DNA of 33,263 nt from Dehalococcoidia bacterium (GTDB taxonomy: Bacteria; Chloroflexota; Dehalococcoidia; UBA2979): assembly GCA_019694855.1 (NCBI GenBank), contig JAIBBD010000003.1, forward strand, positions 1 to 33,263, in the 5' to 3' direction. Of this stretch, positions 7,530 to 15,008 are shown piece by piece (the stretch's first letter is position 1; every line of letters begins with the position of its first letter). The notes under the pieces were generated by a model. It was not told the DNA's origin. It saw only the letters and a program-made list of their open reading frames with translations, and did no database searches. A program made the position numbers and the translations under genes.

Positions 7530-8915
7530 CTAGCGGCTCACCCCGGCGCCGCCGAGCGCGACGCTGAGGGGCGTGAACTTCCACTCGATCTCGGCCAGCT
7601 CTGCCTCGGGCGCCGAGTCGCCCATGATCCCTGCGCCGGCGAAGAGCCACGCACGCCGCCCTCGCACCAGCGCCGAGCGCAGCGCGACCGCGAACTCCCC
7701 CTCCCCGGACGCATCCATCCACCCGACCGGACCGGCGTACCACCCCCGATCGAACGTCTCGTGCCGGCGGATCACCTCGATCGCCGTCTCGGTCGGCCAT
7801 CCGCACACCGCCGGACGAGGATGCAGCCGCCCGACGAGTTCGAGAATGTCGACACCCGCGCGCGCGCGCCCGGACACGTCCGTCGCAAGGTGCTGGATGT
7901 TCGGGAGCCGCAGCAGTCCCGGCTCGTCGGCCGCCTCGAGGTCCGTCGTCACCGGCGCCAGGTCGTCACGCAGCGTCCGCACGACGATCTCGTGCTCGAC
8001 GCGGTTCTTGCGGCTCGAGAGCAGTTCCTCGCCCAGCCGCTCGTCGTCCGCCGTGCTCTGACCACGGGGCGCCGAGCCGGCGAGGCCGAGCGCCGACACA
8101 ACGCCGCCACGCAGGCTCACGAGCAGCTCCGGCGTCGCTCCGAGGAACGTCGCGCCCCCGCCGCTCACCGTAAACAGATGGCAGTGCGCATACCCGGCAC
8201 GGAGCCGCTCCAGCGTACCGCCCACGTCGAGGCTCGACTCAGCCTCGATCTCCCGGCTGGCCGCCAGGACTACCTTCTCGTAGCGGCCGGCCCGGATGTC
8301 GGCGGCCACCTCGCTCACGGCGGACAGCCATCCGGCCCGGTCGATGTCGCGCGCCACGCGCACCTCGGCCAGACAGCGCTCGTCGCTCCGGCCCTTCAGG
8401 CCGAGTGCCTCGATCTCGGCCGGTTCGACGCCCGGGGCGACGACCACGCCCGTGACGCCGCCGTCACGTACGAACAGCAGCCTCGGCAGGACCAGCGAGC
8501 CGGCCGCGAATCCAGCCCACGGCCCGGTTGGCGCATGCGCGACGTCGAAGGCGAACCCGCCGAGCAGACGCGGACGCAGTTCCGGCGCCTCGCTCACGAC
8601 CTCTGCGCGAAGCAGAGCGCGCACCTGCTCGCGCACTGCCTGGGGCACCTCGCCTGGCTGTGCGTCGGCCCGCCCCGCCTCACCCACCGCGACGAGCGCG
8701 AGCCCGCCGTCGGGTCGCTCGTACGACGCCACCACCTGGTTCGCGACCACGTCGTGCAGCAGGTCGACCGGGTTGAACGAGGAAGGCAGACGGATGCCGA
8801 GGAAACAACCCGACCCTGCGCGCGCACGGATCCCGGCGACCTGCGCCGCGATTTCCGGGAGTGCCGGGACGGTTACCACGGAGTCACTCGGACCTCTGGC
8901 TGGCTGCCTGGACAC
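7530..8915 (-). CDS. menF: Isochorismate synthase (MenF)
   Basis: A 461-residue chorismate-utilising enzyme converting chorismate to isochorismate, the entry of the menaquinone route. The catalytic C-terminal domain begins near residue 195 and shows the general-base region YEKVVLAASRE, then GATPELLVSL, GLAGSAPRG, SRKNRVEHEIVV, LHPRPAVCGWP, YAGPVGWM and GEGEFAVALRSALV, then the late AGAGIMGDSAPEAELAEIEWK, which provides Mg ligands. The start is GTG 8915-8913, with no clear Shine-Dalgarno; a second in-frame GTG lies near 8879, so the first dozen residues are uncertain. It heads the men operon behind a good -10 box. EntC-type siderophore use is unlikely because menD follows. Confidence 0.94.
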   Translation of the reverse strand: MSRQPARGPSDSVVTVPALPEIAAQVAGIRARAGSGCFLGIRLPSSFNPVDLLHDVVANQVVASYERPDGGLALVAVGEAGRADAQPGEVPQAVREQVRALLRAEVVSEAPELRPRLLGGFAFDVAHAPTGPWAGFAAGSLVLPRLLFVRDGGVTGVVVAPGVEPAEIEALGLKGRSDERCLAEVRVARDIDRAGWLSAVSEVAADIRAGRYEKVVLAASREIEAESSLDVGGTLERLRAGYAHCHLFTVSGGGATFLGATPELLVSLRGGVVSALGLAGSAPRGQSTADDERLGEELLSSRKNRVEHEIVVRTLRDDLAPVTTDLEAADEPGLLRLPNIQHLATDVSGRARAGVDILELVGRLHPRPAVCGWPTETAIEVIRRHETFDRGWYAGPVGWMDASGEGEFAVALRSALVRGRRAWLFAGAGIMGDSAPEAELAEIEWKFTPLSVALGGAGVSR

Positions 8916-8966
8916 GCGATAACGGCGCGGACCATGCGTTCCTCTGCGGGTGCGGCAGCCGGTTGG

Positions 8967-8984
8967 ACAGTACCTGTAAGTATA
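8967..8984 (-). promoter_or_regulatory. Putative men operon promoter with a small palindrome
   Basis: On the minus strand TATACT (8984-8979) is a near-consensus -10 about 63 bp before menF. No clear -35 is seen. Immediately downstream, overlapping the likely start of transcription, ACAG-GTA-CTGT (8977-8967) forms a short inverted repeat that could be an operator, though it is short enough to be chance. Confidence 0.45.
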
Positions 8985-9014
8985 AAGCCAGCGGACGTAC
9001 GCGCTGTAGTCGCG

Positions 9015-9521
9015 CTACCGGCGTCGGACGGCGCCCGCGCCGAGCGCCTCCTGCAGCTTCCGCAGGAGCCAGGCCGCCTCGAGGTCGCGTTCGTTGATCT
9101 CGTGCAGGTACTGCAGCAGCGGCACCCGACCGCGATACGGGTGCTCGCCCGCATGCTCCCAGGCATCGCTCCACTCGAGGGACCAGAGCAGCGACTCCCG
9201 TTCCGTCATGAAGTCCCATACCAGCTCGTCGATCGACTCATCGAGGTAGTCGTGCTCACCCGGCGCGAGGTACGCCCGCCGCTCCTCGATTGGGGCGCCG
9301 TCCCGCCGCAAAATCGCCTCGACCGCCCGCAGGTCCTCCCGCTCGCTTTCGAGCAGGAAGGCCGCCACCTCCTTGGCGCACCAGTCGCCATCTTCCGGCC
9401 GCCAGCGCAGCTCGCTCTCATCCATGCTCGTCAGCAGCTCGTGAATCTCATGCGGGACCTCGCGCAGGGCCTTGGTCAGCCAGCGGGCATTCGAGCCGTA
9501 CTGCCGGGTCAGATAAGGCAT
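9015..9521 (-). CDS. DinB-like four-helix protein lacking the usual metal histidines
   Basis: A 168-residue all-helical protein. The pattern LLTSMDESELRWRPEDGDWCAKEVAAFLLESEREDLRAVEAIL closely follows DinB/YfiT-type proteins (helix 2 normally reads EV.aHL.e.E), and the late LQYLHEINERDLEAAWLL is the last-helix motif. Two of the three usual His ligands look replaced (Phe where AHL is expected, Asn in NERD), so it probably does not bind the typical Ni/Zn ion. ATG 9521 starts at the natural MPYLTRQYGSNARWL; the same frame extends to 9584 but adds a low-complexity lead. It is followed by 99 bp and the men operon. Function unknown. Confidence 0.75.
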   Translation of the reverse strand: MPYLTRQYGSNARWLTKALREVPHEIHELLTSMDESELRWRPEDGDWCAKEVAAFLLESEREDLRAVEAILRRDGAPIEERRAYLAPGEHDYLDESIDELVWDFMTERESLLWSLEWSDAWEHAGEHPYRGRVPLLQYLHEINERDLEAAWLLRKLQEALGAGAVRRR

Positions 9522-9635
9522 ACCTGCATCGTGATCGCCGTTCGCCCGGCCTGTCAACGCCGAACTGTCCACCCCGCCTGACACGCCTCCCGTGCGTTGA
9601 CCACCCGCGACAGGCTCTCTACGATCCGGACTCCC

Positions 9636-10469
9636 GTGAGCGCCGATTCCCTCCCCTACACCCTGTTGATCCTGCTGGTCGAACTTGCAGTCGGCTCACT
9701 CGCCGTGACCGTCTTCTTCGACCAGCGCCGCATGGTCACGCGAGGTTATGTCCAGATGGGTGCGATGGTCGTCGTTCCGACGGCGTTGCTCGCGCTCTTG
9801 GTCGCCTTCGGCGTACGCGTCGAGGCGGAGATCGATGGCTACTTCTTCAGCACTGGCTGGTTCGATCCGTTCCGCTGGAGCCTCGTCATGTTCCTCGTGA
9901 CGAGCGCGGCGTTCATGGTCGCGGCCTTCGCCGGGCGCCGCGACGTTGGACTGATGCTCGGCGCTGCCGGCATCGCGGTCGGGGTCGTCGTCCTGGTACT
10001 GCTCGCCGGCCTCGTCGCCCCTCCCGCGTGGTCGTTCCCGGGCGTCATTGCGAGCATGCTCGCGGCGGCGCTCGCCCTCGGCGGCTCGCTCATGGCGATG
10101 TCCTGGGGCCACTGGTATCTCACGAACTCTGGCCTCCCGAAGGAGCCGCTCGAGCAGATGTCACTGCTCGTCGTCGGCGCGTTGGGGCTCCAGCTCGTGT
10201 TGCTCGTCGTGGGTGTGATCGCACCGGTCCGCGAGGTGCCGCTCACCGAGTCCGCCTTCGGCGTCTCGCTCGGCGCGAACCCGGCCTTCTGGCTGCGCGT
10301 CGCGGTCGGGCTCCTGTTCCCCCTCTTCCTCTCCGTCCTCGCCTGGAAGGCCGCGAGCATCCGAGGCATGATGTCCGCCACCGGCCTGCTGTACATCGCC
10401 ACCGGCGCGGTCCTGGCTGGCGAGGTGCTCGCCCGCGGGCTCCTGTTCGCGACGGGGATCACCCTCTGA
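9636..10469 (+). CDS. Polytopic membrane protein of unknown function
   Basis: The 277-residue reading from GTG 9636 contains about eight hydrophobic helices and almost no soluble domain. Visible features are a first helix PYTLLILLVELAVGSLAVTV, a central GGSLMAMSWGHWYLTNSGLPKEPLEQM and an acidic residue within the last helix (LAGEVLARGLLF). The central HWY with charged loop recalls membrane subunits of respiratory or NrfD-like complexes, but I cannot place it in a family. The frame is also open from TTG 9597; I prefer 9636 because the first helix then begins at residue 6 and TACGAT at 9620-9625 could be its -10. It is divergent from the DinB-like gene and precedes the sigma operon by 80 bp. 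Confidence 0.75.
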   Translation: MSADSLPYTLLILLVELAVGSLAVTVFFDQRRMVTRGYVQMGAMVVVPTALLALLVAFGVRVEAEIDGYFFSTGWFDPFRWSLVMFLVTSAAFMVAAFAGRRDVGLMLGAAGIAVGVVVLVLLAGLVAPPAWSFPGVIASMLAAALALGGSLMAMSWGHWYLTNSGLPKEPLEQMSLLVVGALGLQLVLLVVGVIAPVREVPLTESAFGVSLGANPAFWLRVAVGLLFPLFLSVLAWKAASIRGMMSATGLLYIATGAVLAGEVLARGLLFATGITL

Positions 10470-10479
10470 CCCCGGACCC

Positions 10480-10509
10480 TAGACCATCACGTCAGTCGTA
10501 GACTAGAAT
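10480..10509 (+). promoter_or_regulatory. Putative promoter of the ECF sigma operon
   Basis: TAGACC (10480-10485, four of six to TTGACA) is followed after 18 bp by TAGAAT (10504-10509, five of six to TATAAT). A housekeeping-type promoter is thus possible; no duplicated motif suggesting autoregulation by the ECF factor was noticed. Confidence 0.45.
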
Positions 10510-10532
10510 CACCGCTTCCACTCGGCGCCTGG

Positions 10533-10549
10533 GGGATGGGGGGCATCCC
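10533..10549 (+). promoter_or_regulatory. G-rich hairpin abutting the sigma factor start codon
   Basis: GGGATG and CATCCC form a perfect 6-bp stem around a GGGGG loop. The stem ends exactly one base before the TTG start at 10550, so it would hold the only G-rich ribosome-binding candidate in a hairpin. A role in translational control is inference. Confidence 0.4.
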
Positions 10550-11188
10550 TTGGCTGACCCTGAACCACTGCCAATCCGTGCTCGCTTCCCGAACGTATCA
10601 CGAGTAGAGCGGCTCGACGCGACCGATGACGAGCTGATCGCGAGCCTCACCGCTGGCGACATCTCCGCCCTCGAGGTCCTGTACGACCGCTACTCGACCC
10701 TCGTGTACTCGGTGAGCCTGCGTGTCCTCTACGACCGCCAGCTCGCCGAGGACGTCACGCAGGAGGTGTTCCTTCGTCTCTGGCGGCGGCCGCAGTCGTT
10801 CGACCCTAGCCGCGGCCGGCTCCTCAGCTGGCTCATGTCGGTGACCCGCAACCGCGCCATCGATGAGCGTCGCAAGCTCGCTCGACGCGCCCGCACCGAG
10901 GACACCGCGGACGATCCGCTGCCAGACCGAAGCGACACCGACGGCGGGGACGACCCGCAACTCGCGCTCGTCCTGACCGAACTGCGTTGGAAGGTGCGCG
11001 CCGCCATGCAGAGCCTCCCACCGGCTCAGCGCCAGGTCATCGAGCTCGGCTACTTCAGCGGCCTCACACAGGTCGAGATCGCGGAGCGCACCGGACTCCC
11101 CCTGGGCACCGTGAAGACGCGCGTCCGGCTCGCGATGAACAAGCTGCGCGCCGAGCTCAACGACTTCCAGCAGGAGTCATCCCGATGA
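10550..11188 (+). CDS. ECF RNA polymerase sigma factor (SigK-like group)
   Basis: A 212-residue group 4 sigma factor. Region 2 spans about residues 30-100 (ISALEVLYDRYSTLVYSVS, then AEDVTQEVFLRLWRRP and the -10-recognising LLSWLMSVTRNRAIDERRK). A variable acidic linker follows (TEDTADDPLPDRSDTDGGDD), then region 4 at about 147-200 with QRQVIELGYFSGLTQVEIAE and GLPLGTVKTRVRLAMNKLR. The only plausible start is TTG 10550; there is no in-frame ATG before residue 105. The stop overlaps the start of the anti-sigma gene as ATGA, the classic ECF/anti-sigma arrangement. The signal sensed is unknown. Confidence 0.96.
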   Translation: MADPEPLPIRARFPNVSRVERLDATDDELIASLTAGDISALEVLYDRYSTLVYSVSLRVLYDRQLAEDVTQEVFLRLWRRPQSFDPSRGRLLSWLMSVTRNRAIDERRKLARRARTEDTADDPLPDRSDTDGGDDPQLALVLTELRWKVRAAMQSLPPAQRQVIELGYFSGLTQVEIAERTGLPLGTVKTRVRLAMNKLRAELNDFQQESSR

Positions 11189-12033
11189 CTCCCGAGGAAC
11201 GCGAGGAGCTGCTCGCCGCCTACGCGCTCGGCACCCTCAGCGCCCCGGACGCCGCGGCCGTAGAACAGCTCGTGCGCAGCGACAGCGCGGCCGCGGCCGA
11301 CCTCGCCGCCTACCACGAGATGGTCGACCTGATCGCTGTCAGCGCTCCCCTTCGCCGCGCCGACCCCTCGCTGCGCGAGCGCGTGTTGCGCGCGGCGCGC
11401 CGCGCCAACCTCGCCGGCCCCGACCGAGGCGGCTGGCTGCGCTCCTGGAAGCCGTTCGCGGCCGCGGCCGCCGCCATCGCTGCCGGACTCGTCCTGATGT
11501 GGGGCGTCAACTTGCAGCGCACCATCGACCGCCAGGCCGAAAACAACGCCACCATCGCCGCCGTCGTCGAGGCCAGCGCGAAGCAGATTCAGCAGCTCGC
11601 CTCGGCCGGCGTCAGCATGCAGGCGTCCGAGGACCTCCGGCAGCAGCTCCAGACCGCGGTCGCCGACCAGGAGACCGTGATCGCGATCAGCGCCGACCCG
11701 CGCGCCCAGATCAGTGATCTCGACGCCACCTCTGCCGGCCACGGGGCCGGCGCGCGCTTCCTCTGGAGTGGCGCGGCCGGCGCGGGCGTCCTCATTGCAC
11801 GCAGCCTGCCCGACCTTCCGCTCGACAGCGTCTACCAGGTCTGGGTCGATGACGGCGCCTCGCTCGTCTCCGCCGGCACCTTCCTCCCCGACGAACGGGG
11901 CGGCGCGCAGAAGGTCGTTCGCCCCGCGAGCAACATGGGCGTCCCCCTGCGCGTGTCCGTCTCGGTCGTCCCCGCGGGCGGCGCCACCACGATCGGCCCG
12001 CTCGTCGTACTCAGCGGCGCTGTCAACCGCTAG
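11185..12033 (+). CDS. RskA-type membrane anti-sigma factor
   Basis: A 282-residue single-pass membrane protein. Residues 1-45 (PEEREELLAAYALGTLSAPD then AAAVEQLVRSD) are the anti-sigma domain, in the form without the HxxxCxxC zinc motif. One transmembrane helix lies at about 91-110 (FAAAAAAIAAGLVLMWGV), then a helical Gln-rich linker, and from about residue 165 the extracytoplasmic RskA C-terminal domain (LDSVYQVWVDDGASLVSAGTF, ending GPLVVLSGAV). It should hold the preceding sigma factor at the membrane until regulated proteolysis releases it. ATG 11185 overlaps the sigma stop by 4 bp; the frame is open upstream but inside the sigma gene. Confidence 0.93.
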   Translation: MTPEEREELLAAYALGTLSAPDAAAVEQLVRSDSAAAADLAAYHEMVDLIAVSAPLRRADPSLRERVLRAARRANLAGPDRGGWLRSWKPFAAAAAAIAAGLVLMWGVNLQRTIDRQAENNATIAAVVEASAKQIQQLASAGVSMQASEDLRQQLQTAVADQETVIAISADPRAQISDLDATSAGHGAGARFLWSGAAGAGVLIARSLPDLPLDSVYQVWVDDGASLVSAGTFLPDERGGAQKVVRPASNMGVPLRVSVSVVPAGGATTIGPLVVLSGAVNR

Positions 12034-12102
12034 CGAGACCGTACCGCTCCTCGACCGCGACGCATCGCCTATCCTCGATTGCGCGTCGCGAGGAGGCAGA
12101 TC

Positions 12103-12504
12103 ATGGCGCCGGTCGAACACCTGAACCCCGAGGGCATGCACCACAACCCGGCCTTCAGTCAGGCCGTCGTGGTTTCGGGACCGTCTCGCACGGTCTACGT
12201 GGGCGGCCAGAACGCCGTCGACGCCGCCGGTCACATCGTGGGTGAGGACATCGAGACGCAGACGCGTCAGGCGTTCGCGAACCTCAAGCGGGTGCTGGGA
12301 GCGGCAGGCGGCGGGATTGAGCACGTGGTGAAGTGGACAATCTACATCGTCGCCGGGCAGCCGCTCGCGCCCGGGTTCGCGGTGTTTCAGCAGGAGTGGG
12401 GCACCAGGCCAAACCCGCCTGCGATCACCGGGCTGTTCGTCTCCGCGCTCGCGAATCCCGCCTTCCTCGTCGAGATCGACGCCGTCGCCGTTATCCCCGA
12501 GTAG
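12103..12504 (+). CDS. Rid (YjgF/YER057c/UK114) family protein
   Basis: A 133-residue trimer-forming Rid-family protein. The segments VYVGGQNAVDAAGHIVGEDIETQTRQAFANLKRVL and HVVKWTIYIV are diagnostic. ATG 12103 has an ideal AGGAGG at 12091-12096. The Arg that binds the substrate carboxylate in RidA enamine/imine deaminases (in P-A-R-S-x-V-x-V) is not seen: the matching stretch reads PAITGLFVSAL. It therefore belongs to another Rid subgroup and may not be a 2-aminoacrylate deaminase. It follows the anti-sigma gene by 69 bp and ends at a strong terminator. Confidence 0.88.
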   Translation: MAPVEHLNPEGMHHNPAFSQAVVVSGPSRTVYVGGQNAVDAAGHIVGEDIETQTRQAFANLKRVLGAAGGGIEHVVKWTIYIVAGQPLAPGFAVFQQEWGTRPNPPAITGLFVSALANPAFLVEIDAVAVIPE

Positions 12505-12553
12505 CCGCACCCCAACGGTCAGGCTCGGAGGCCACCCTGCTGGGCTTTGAACG

Positions 12554-12581
12554 AAGAGGCCGCCCTTGCGGGCGGCCTCTT
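12554..12581 (+). terminator. Strong hairpin terminator between convergent genes
   Basis: AAGAGGCCGCCC pairs perfectly with GGGCGGCCTCTT, a 12-bp stem with loop TTGC. It sits between the convergent Rid gene (ends 12504) and the acyl-CoA dehydrogenase gene (ends 12605). The stem ends in TT on both strands, so it could stop transcription from either side, although long T tracts are absent. Confidence 0.85.
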
Positions 12582-12604
12582 GTGTTCGGGACTCGGACCT
12601 GGAA

Positions 12605-13714
12605 CTAGATGCCGAGCTGCTGCGCCACCAACTCGCGGTGGTGGTCGCCGTCGCCCCACGCCAGCTCAGAGCGCTTCTGGCGGCGGTAGAACAGCTGGAT
12701 CTTGTAGTCCTTGGTGAAGCCGATACCACCGTGGATCTGCTGGCCGTGCGCGACCACGCGCCGAGTCGCCTCGGACGTCCACGCCTTCGCCATGTTCACG
12801 GCCATCTGCTGGTCGCTCTGGTCGGTGTTCAGCGACCAGGCGGCCTTGTACATGATGAACCGCGAGCCGTCCACGTCGGTGACCATGTCGGCGCACTTGT
12901 GCTGGATCGCCTGGAACGAGCCGATCGGGCGGCCGAACTGCACGCGCTCCTTGGCGTAGTCCACGGAAATCTCGAAGTCCATCTGCGCCAGCCCGACGAG
13001 GTACGCGCACTCGCCGACCGCGTAGCGGTTCAGGATCTCCTGCACGGCCGCCCAGCCCTGGCCTTCCTGGCCGAGGAGCTCGCCGGTCGCGTTGTTCAGC
13101 ACAACCTCGCACTGCTTGTCGCGCGCGATAGTCAGCAGCTGCCGCACCTGCACGCCCGCCTGGTTCGTCGGGACGATGGCCAGCGTGACGCCACCCGCGG
13201 AGCGGGCCGCCACGACCATGTGCGTCGCGACGTTCGCGTCCGGGACGAACAGCTTCGTGCCGCTGATCGTGACCTGGTTGCCGGACACGGTGGCCTGCGC
13301 CTGCACGCCCTGCTCGTCGAACCGGGCCGAGGGCTCGGTCAGCGCCAGCGTGAAGATCGCCTCACCCGAGGCGATCAGCGGCAGGCACGCCTGCTTCTGC
13401 TCCTCGGAGCCGGCGACGAGCAGCGGCACCACGCCGCCGAGGACGGTCGAAAGGAACGGGCCGGGCACCAGCGCGCGCCCGAACTCCTCGAGCAGCACAC
13501 ACAGGTCGAGGAAGTCGAGGCCGGCGCCGCCGTACTGCTCGGGGATCATCAGCCCCTGCCAGCCCTGCTCCGCCATCTTGTTCCACAGCTGCGGCGAGTA
13601 CCCCTGCGGGTCCTCTTCCATCTCGCGAACGTGCGACTCGGGGCACTCGTTCTCGAGGAACTCACGCGCTGCGTTCTTGAGCAGCTCCTGCGTCTCAGTC
13701 AGTCCCAGGTCCAT
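12605..13714 (-). CDS. Acyl-CoA dehydrogenase-family flavoprotein
   Basis: A 369-residue ACAD-fold protein: N-terminal helical domain (LTETQELLKNAAREFLENE), middle beta domain beginning IFTLALTEPSARFDE, and C-terminal helices with RVQFGRPIGSFQAIQHKCAD and HGGIGFTKDYKIQLFYRR. FAD should bind between the subunits. The catalytic Glu usual in short/medium-chain enzymes (in I-Y-E-G-T) is not seen; that place reads AWGDGDHH, typical of the CaiA/FadE28-like branch, whose members often work as half of a heteromer. I start at ATG 13714, which has AAAGGA 7 nt upstream; GTG 13720 is possible. No partner dehydrogenase gene is adjacent. The acyl substrate is unknown. Confidence 0.92.
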   Translation of the reverse strand: MDLGLTETQELLKNAAREFLENECPESHVREMEEDPQGYSPQLWNKMAEQGWQGLMIPEQYGGAGLDFLDLCVLLEEFGRALVPGPFLSTVLGGVVPLLVAGSEEQKQACLPLIASGEAIFTLALTEPSARFDEQGVQAQATVSGNQVTISGTKLFVPDANVATHMVVAARSAGGVTLAIVPTNQAGVQVRQLLTIARDKQCEVVLNNATGELLGQEGQGWAAVQEILNRYAVGECAYLVGLAQMDFEISVDYAKERVQFGRPIGSFQAIQHKCADMVTDVDGSRFIMYKAAWSLNTDQSDQQMAVNMAKAWTSEATRRVVAHGQQIHGGIGFTKDYKIQLFYRRQKRSELAWGDGDHHRELVAQQLGI

Positions 13715-13803
13715 CCTCACGTCCTTTCCACTAAGTCCTCTGTTCGCCCCGCCCAGGGGTCGGATGAGGGGACTCTCGATGCTGACCGTAATTCTCGTTC
13801 CCC

Positions 13804-13809
13804 TTTATA
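13804..13809 (-). promoter_or_regulatory. Possible -10 of the acyl-CoA dehydrogenase gene
   Basis: TATAAA on the minus strand (13809-13804), in an unusually AT-rich patch of the 155-bp gap, lies 90 bp before the start codon. No good -35 is visible. Confidence 0.35.
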
Positions 13810-13869
13810 CACATCGGGGGACTCCACGCCTAGATGCGCGGCGACTATTTTTTCCCGCTTCCGTTATGG

Positions 13870-14862
13870 TCAGTCGCCATCCCCCACCTGCAGCACGATC
13901 TTCCCGAAGTTCGCGTTCGCCTCCATGTGTCGATGTGCCTCCGCCACTTCCTCGAGCGGATACACCGCATCGATGACCGGGACCAGCCGCCCCGAAGCGA
14001 ACAGCGGCAGCATCCGCCGCGCAAACTCCTGAGTGAGCGTGGCTTTCTCCTCGAGAGACCGCGACCGCAGCATCGTGCCGTGCACACGCAGCCGCTTCCC
14101 CATGAGCGCGCCGAGGTCGACCTCGAGCTTCGAGCCACTCATCGTCCCGACGATCACCATTCGCCCTCTCGGGGCCAGCGACTGCAGATTGCGCGCCCAG
14201 TACTCAGCCCCGATGACGTCGAGGATCACGTCCACGCCGCGGCCGCCCGTGCGCTCGGCGATCACCTCGGCGAAGTCCGCGTCGTGGTAGTTCACACCCA
14301 CGTCCAGGCCCAGCTCCGCGGCCTTCGCGAGCTTTTCGTCGCTACCGGCGGTCCCGAAGGTTTCACAGCCGACGACCGAGGCCATCTGGACCGCCGCTGT
14401 CCCCACCCCGGAGCCCGCGGCGTGCACGAGGAAGCGCTCGCCCGGCTGCAGCCCGCACTGGAGGAACATCGCGTCGAACGCCGTTAGGAACACCTCGGGA
14501 ATCGACGCCGCCTGCTCGAACGTCATCCCCTCCGGCACAGGCATCAGCATCCGCTCGTGCACCGCCACGCGCGAGGCGTAGCCACCGCCTCCGAGGAGCG
14601 CCATCACCTGGTCGCCGGGCTTGAACGCGGTCACCCGCTCGCCGGTCTCGATTACCGTCCCCGCCATTTCCAGGCCCGGCACGTCGCCCCGGATGCCCAC
14701 CGGTACTGGATACCGACCGCGCCGCTGCAACAGGTCCGCCCGGTTCAGGGCCGTCGCCTCGACGGCGACCAGCGCCTCCTCGGGTCCCGGCTGTGGATCC
14801 TCGATCTCCTGCACCGCGAACACCTCGGGGCCGCCGGGGCCTGTAACCACCGCTGCGCGCAT
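13870..14862 (-). CDS. NADPH:quinone oxidoreductase / zinc-free MDR reductase
   Basis: A 330-residue medium-chain dehydrogenase/reductase of the quinone oxidoreductase (PIG3/QorA-like) type. The catalytic-domain pattern is VEATALNRADLLQRRGRYP with the following GDVPGLEMAGTV; the Rossmann fold starts at LVHAAGSGVGTAAVQMASVVG (AxGxVG-like loop), and the end reads VIDAVYPLEEVAEAHRHME. No structural or catalytic zinc Cys cluster is present. ATG 14862 has GGGAGG four bases upstream; the frame continues to 14925 without a better start. It probably reduces quinones or enals with NADPH in the cytoplasm. It follows the Lon gene divergently and may share regulation with the acyl-CoA dehydrogenase downstream. 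Confidence 0.92.
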   Translation of the reverse strand: MRAAVVTGPGGPEVFAVQEIEDPQPGPEEALVAVEATALNRADLLQRRGRYPVPVGIRGDVPGLEMAGTVIETGERVTAFKPGDQVMALLGGGGYASRVAVHERMLMPVPEGMTFEQAASIPEVFLTAFDAMFLQCGLQPGERFLVHAAGSGVGTAAVQMASVVGCETFGTAGSDEKLAKAAELGLDVGVNYHDADFAEVIAERTGGRGVDVILDVIGAEYWARNLQSLAPRGRMVIVGTMSGSKLEVDLGALMGKRLRVHGTMLRSRSLEEKATLTQEFARRMLPLFASGRLVPVIDAVYPLEEVAEAHRHMEANANFGKIVLQVGDGD

Positions 14863-14947
14863 AATTCCTCCCGCAAACGCTCTCAGGACAACGCGCCCGA
14901 TGCTACCACGGGCCCTCGCCGGCACGGCTCCGGCGGCCCGCCCGGTG

Positions 14948-14953
14948 TACGAT
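14948..14953 (+). promoter_or_regulatory. Possible -10 (TACGAT) of the lon operon
   Basis: TACGAT lies 55 bp before the Lon start in the 146-bp divergent gap. The same hexamer occurs before the tRNA gene and before the membrane-protein gene at 9636, which is why I mention it; the -35 is not obvious. Confidence 0.3.
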
Positions 14954-15008
14954 CGGGCTACCCCGGCGGCAGGTTCGGCCGCCTCGACGGAACAGGAGCC
15001 GCCGGCCG

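Noticed and set aside
7524-9581. 685-codon plus-strand open frame
   Set aside because: It is antisense to menF and the DinB-like gene; long antisense frames are expected in such GC-rich DNA, and its translation has no recognisable motif.
11050-12729. 559-codon minus-strand frame across the anti-sigma and Rid genes
   Set aside because: Antisense to genes with clear domain motifs and translational coupling; it even runs through the terminator hairpin.
12566-14032. 488-codon plus-strand frame opposite the acyl-CoA dehydrogenase
   Set aside because: Composition is His/Arg/Leu-rich shadow of the conserved ACAD gene, with no family motif.
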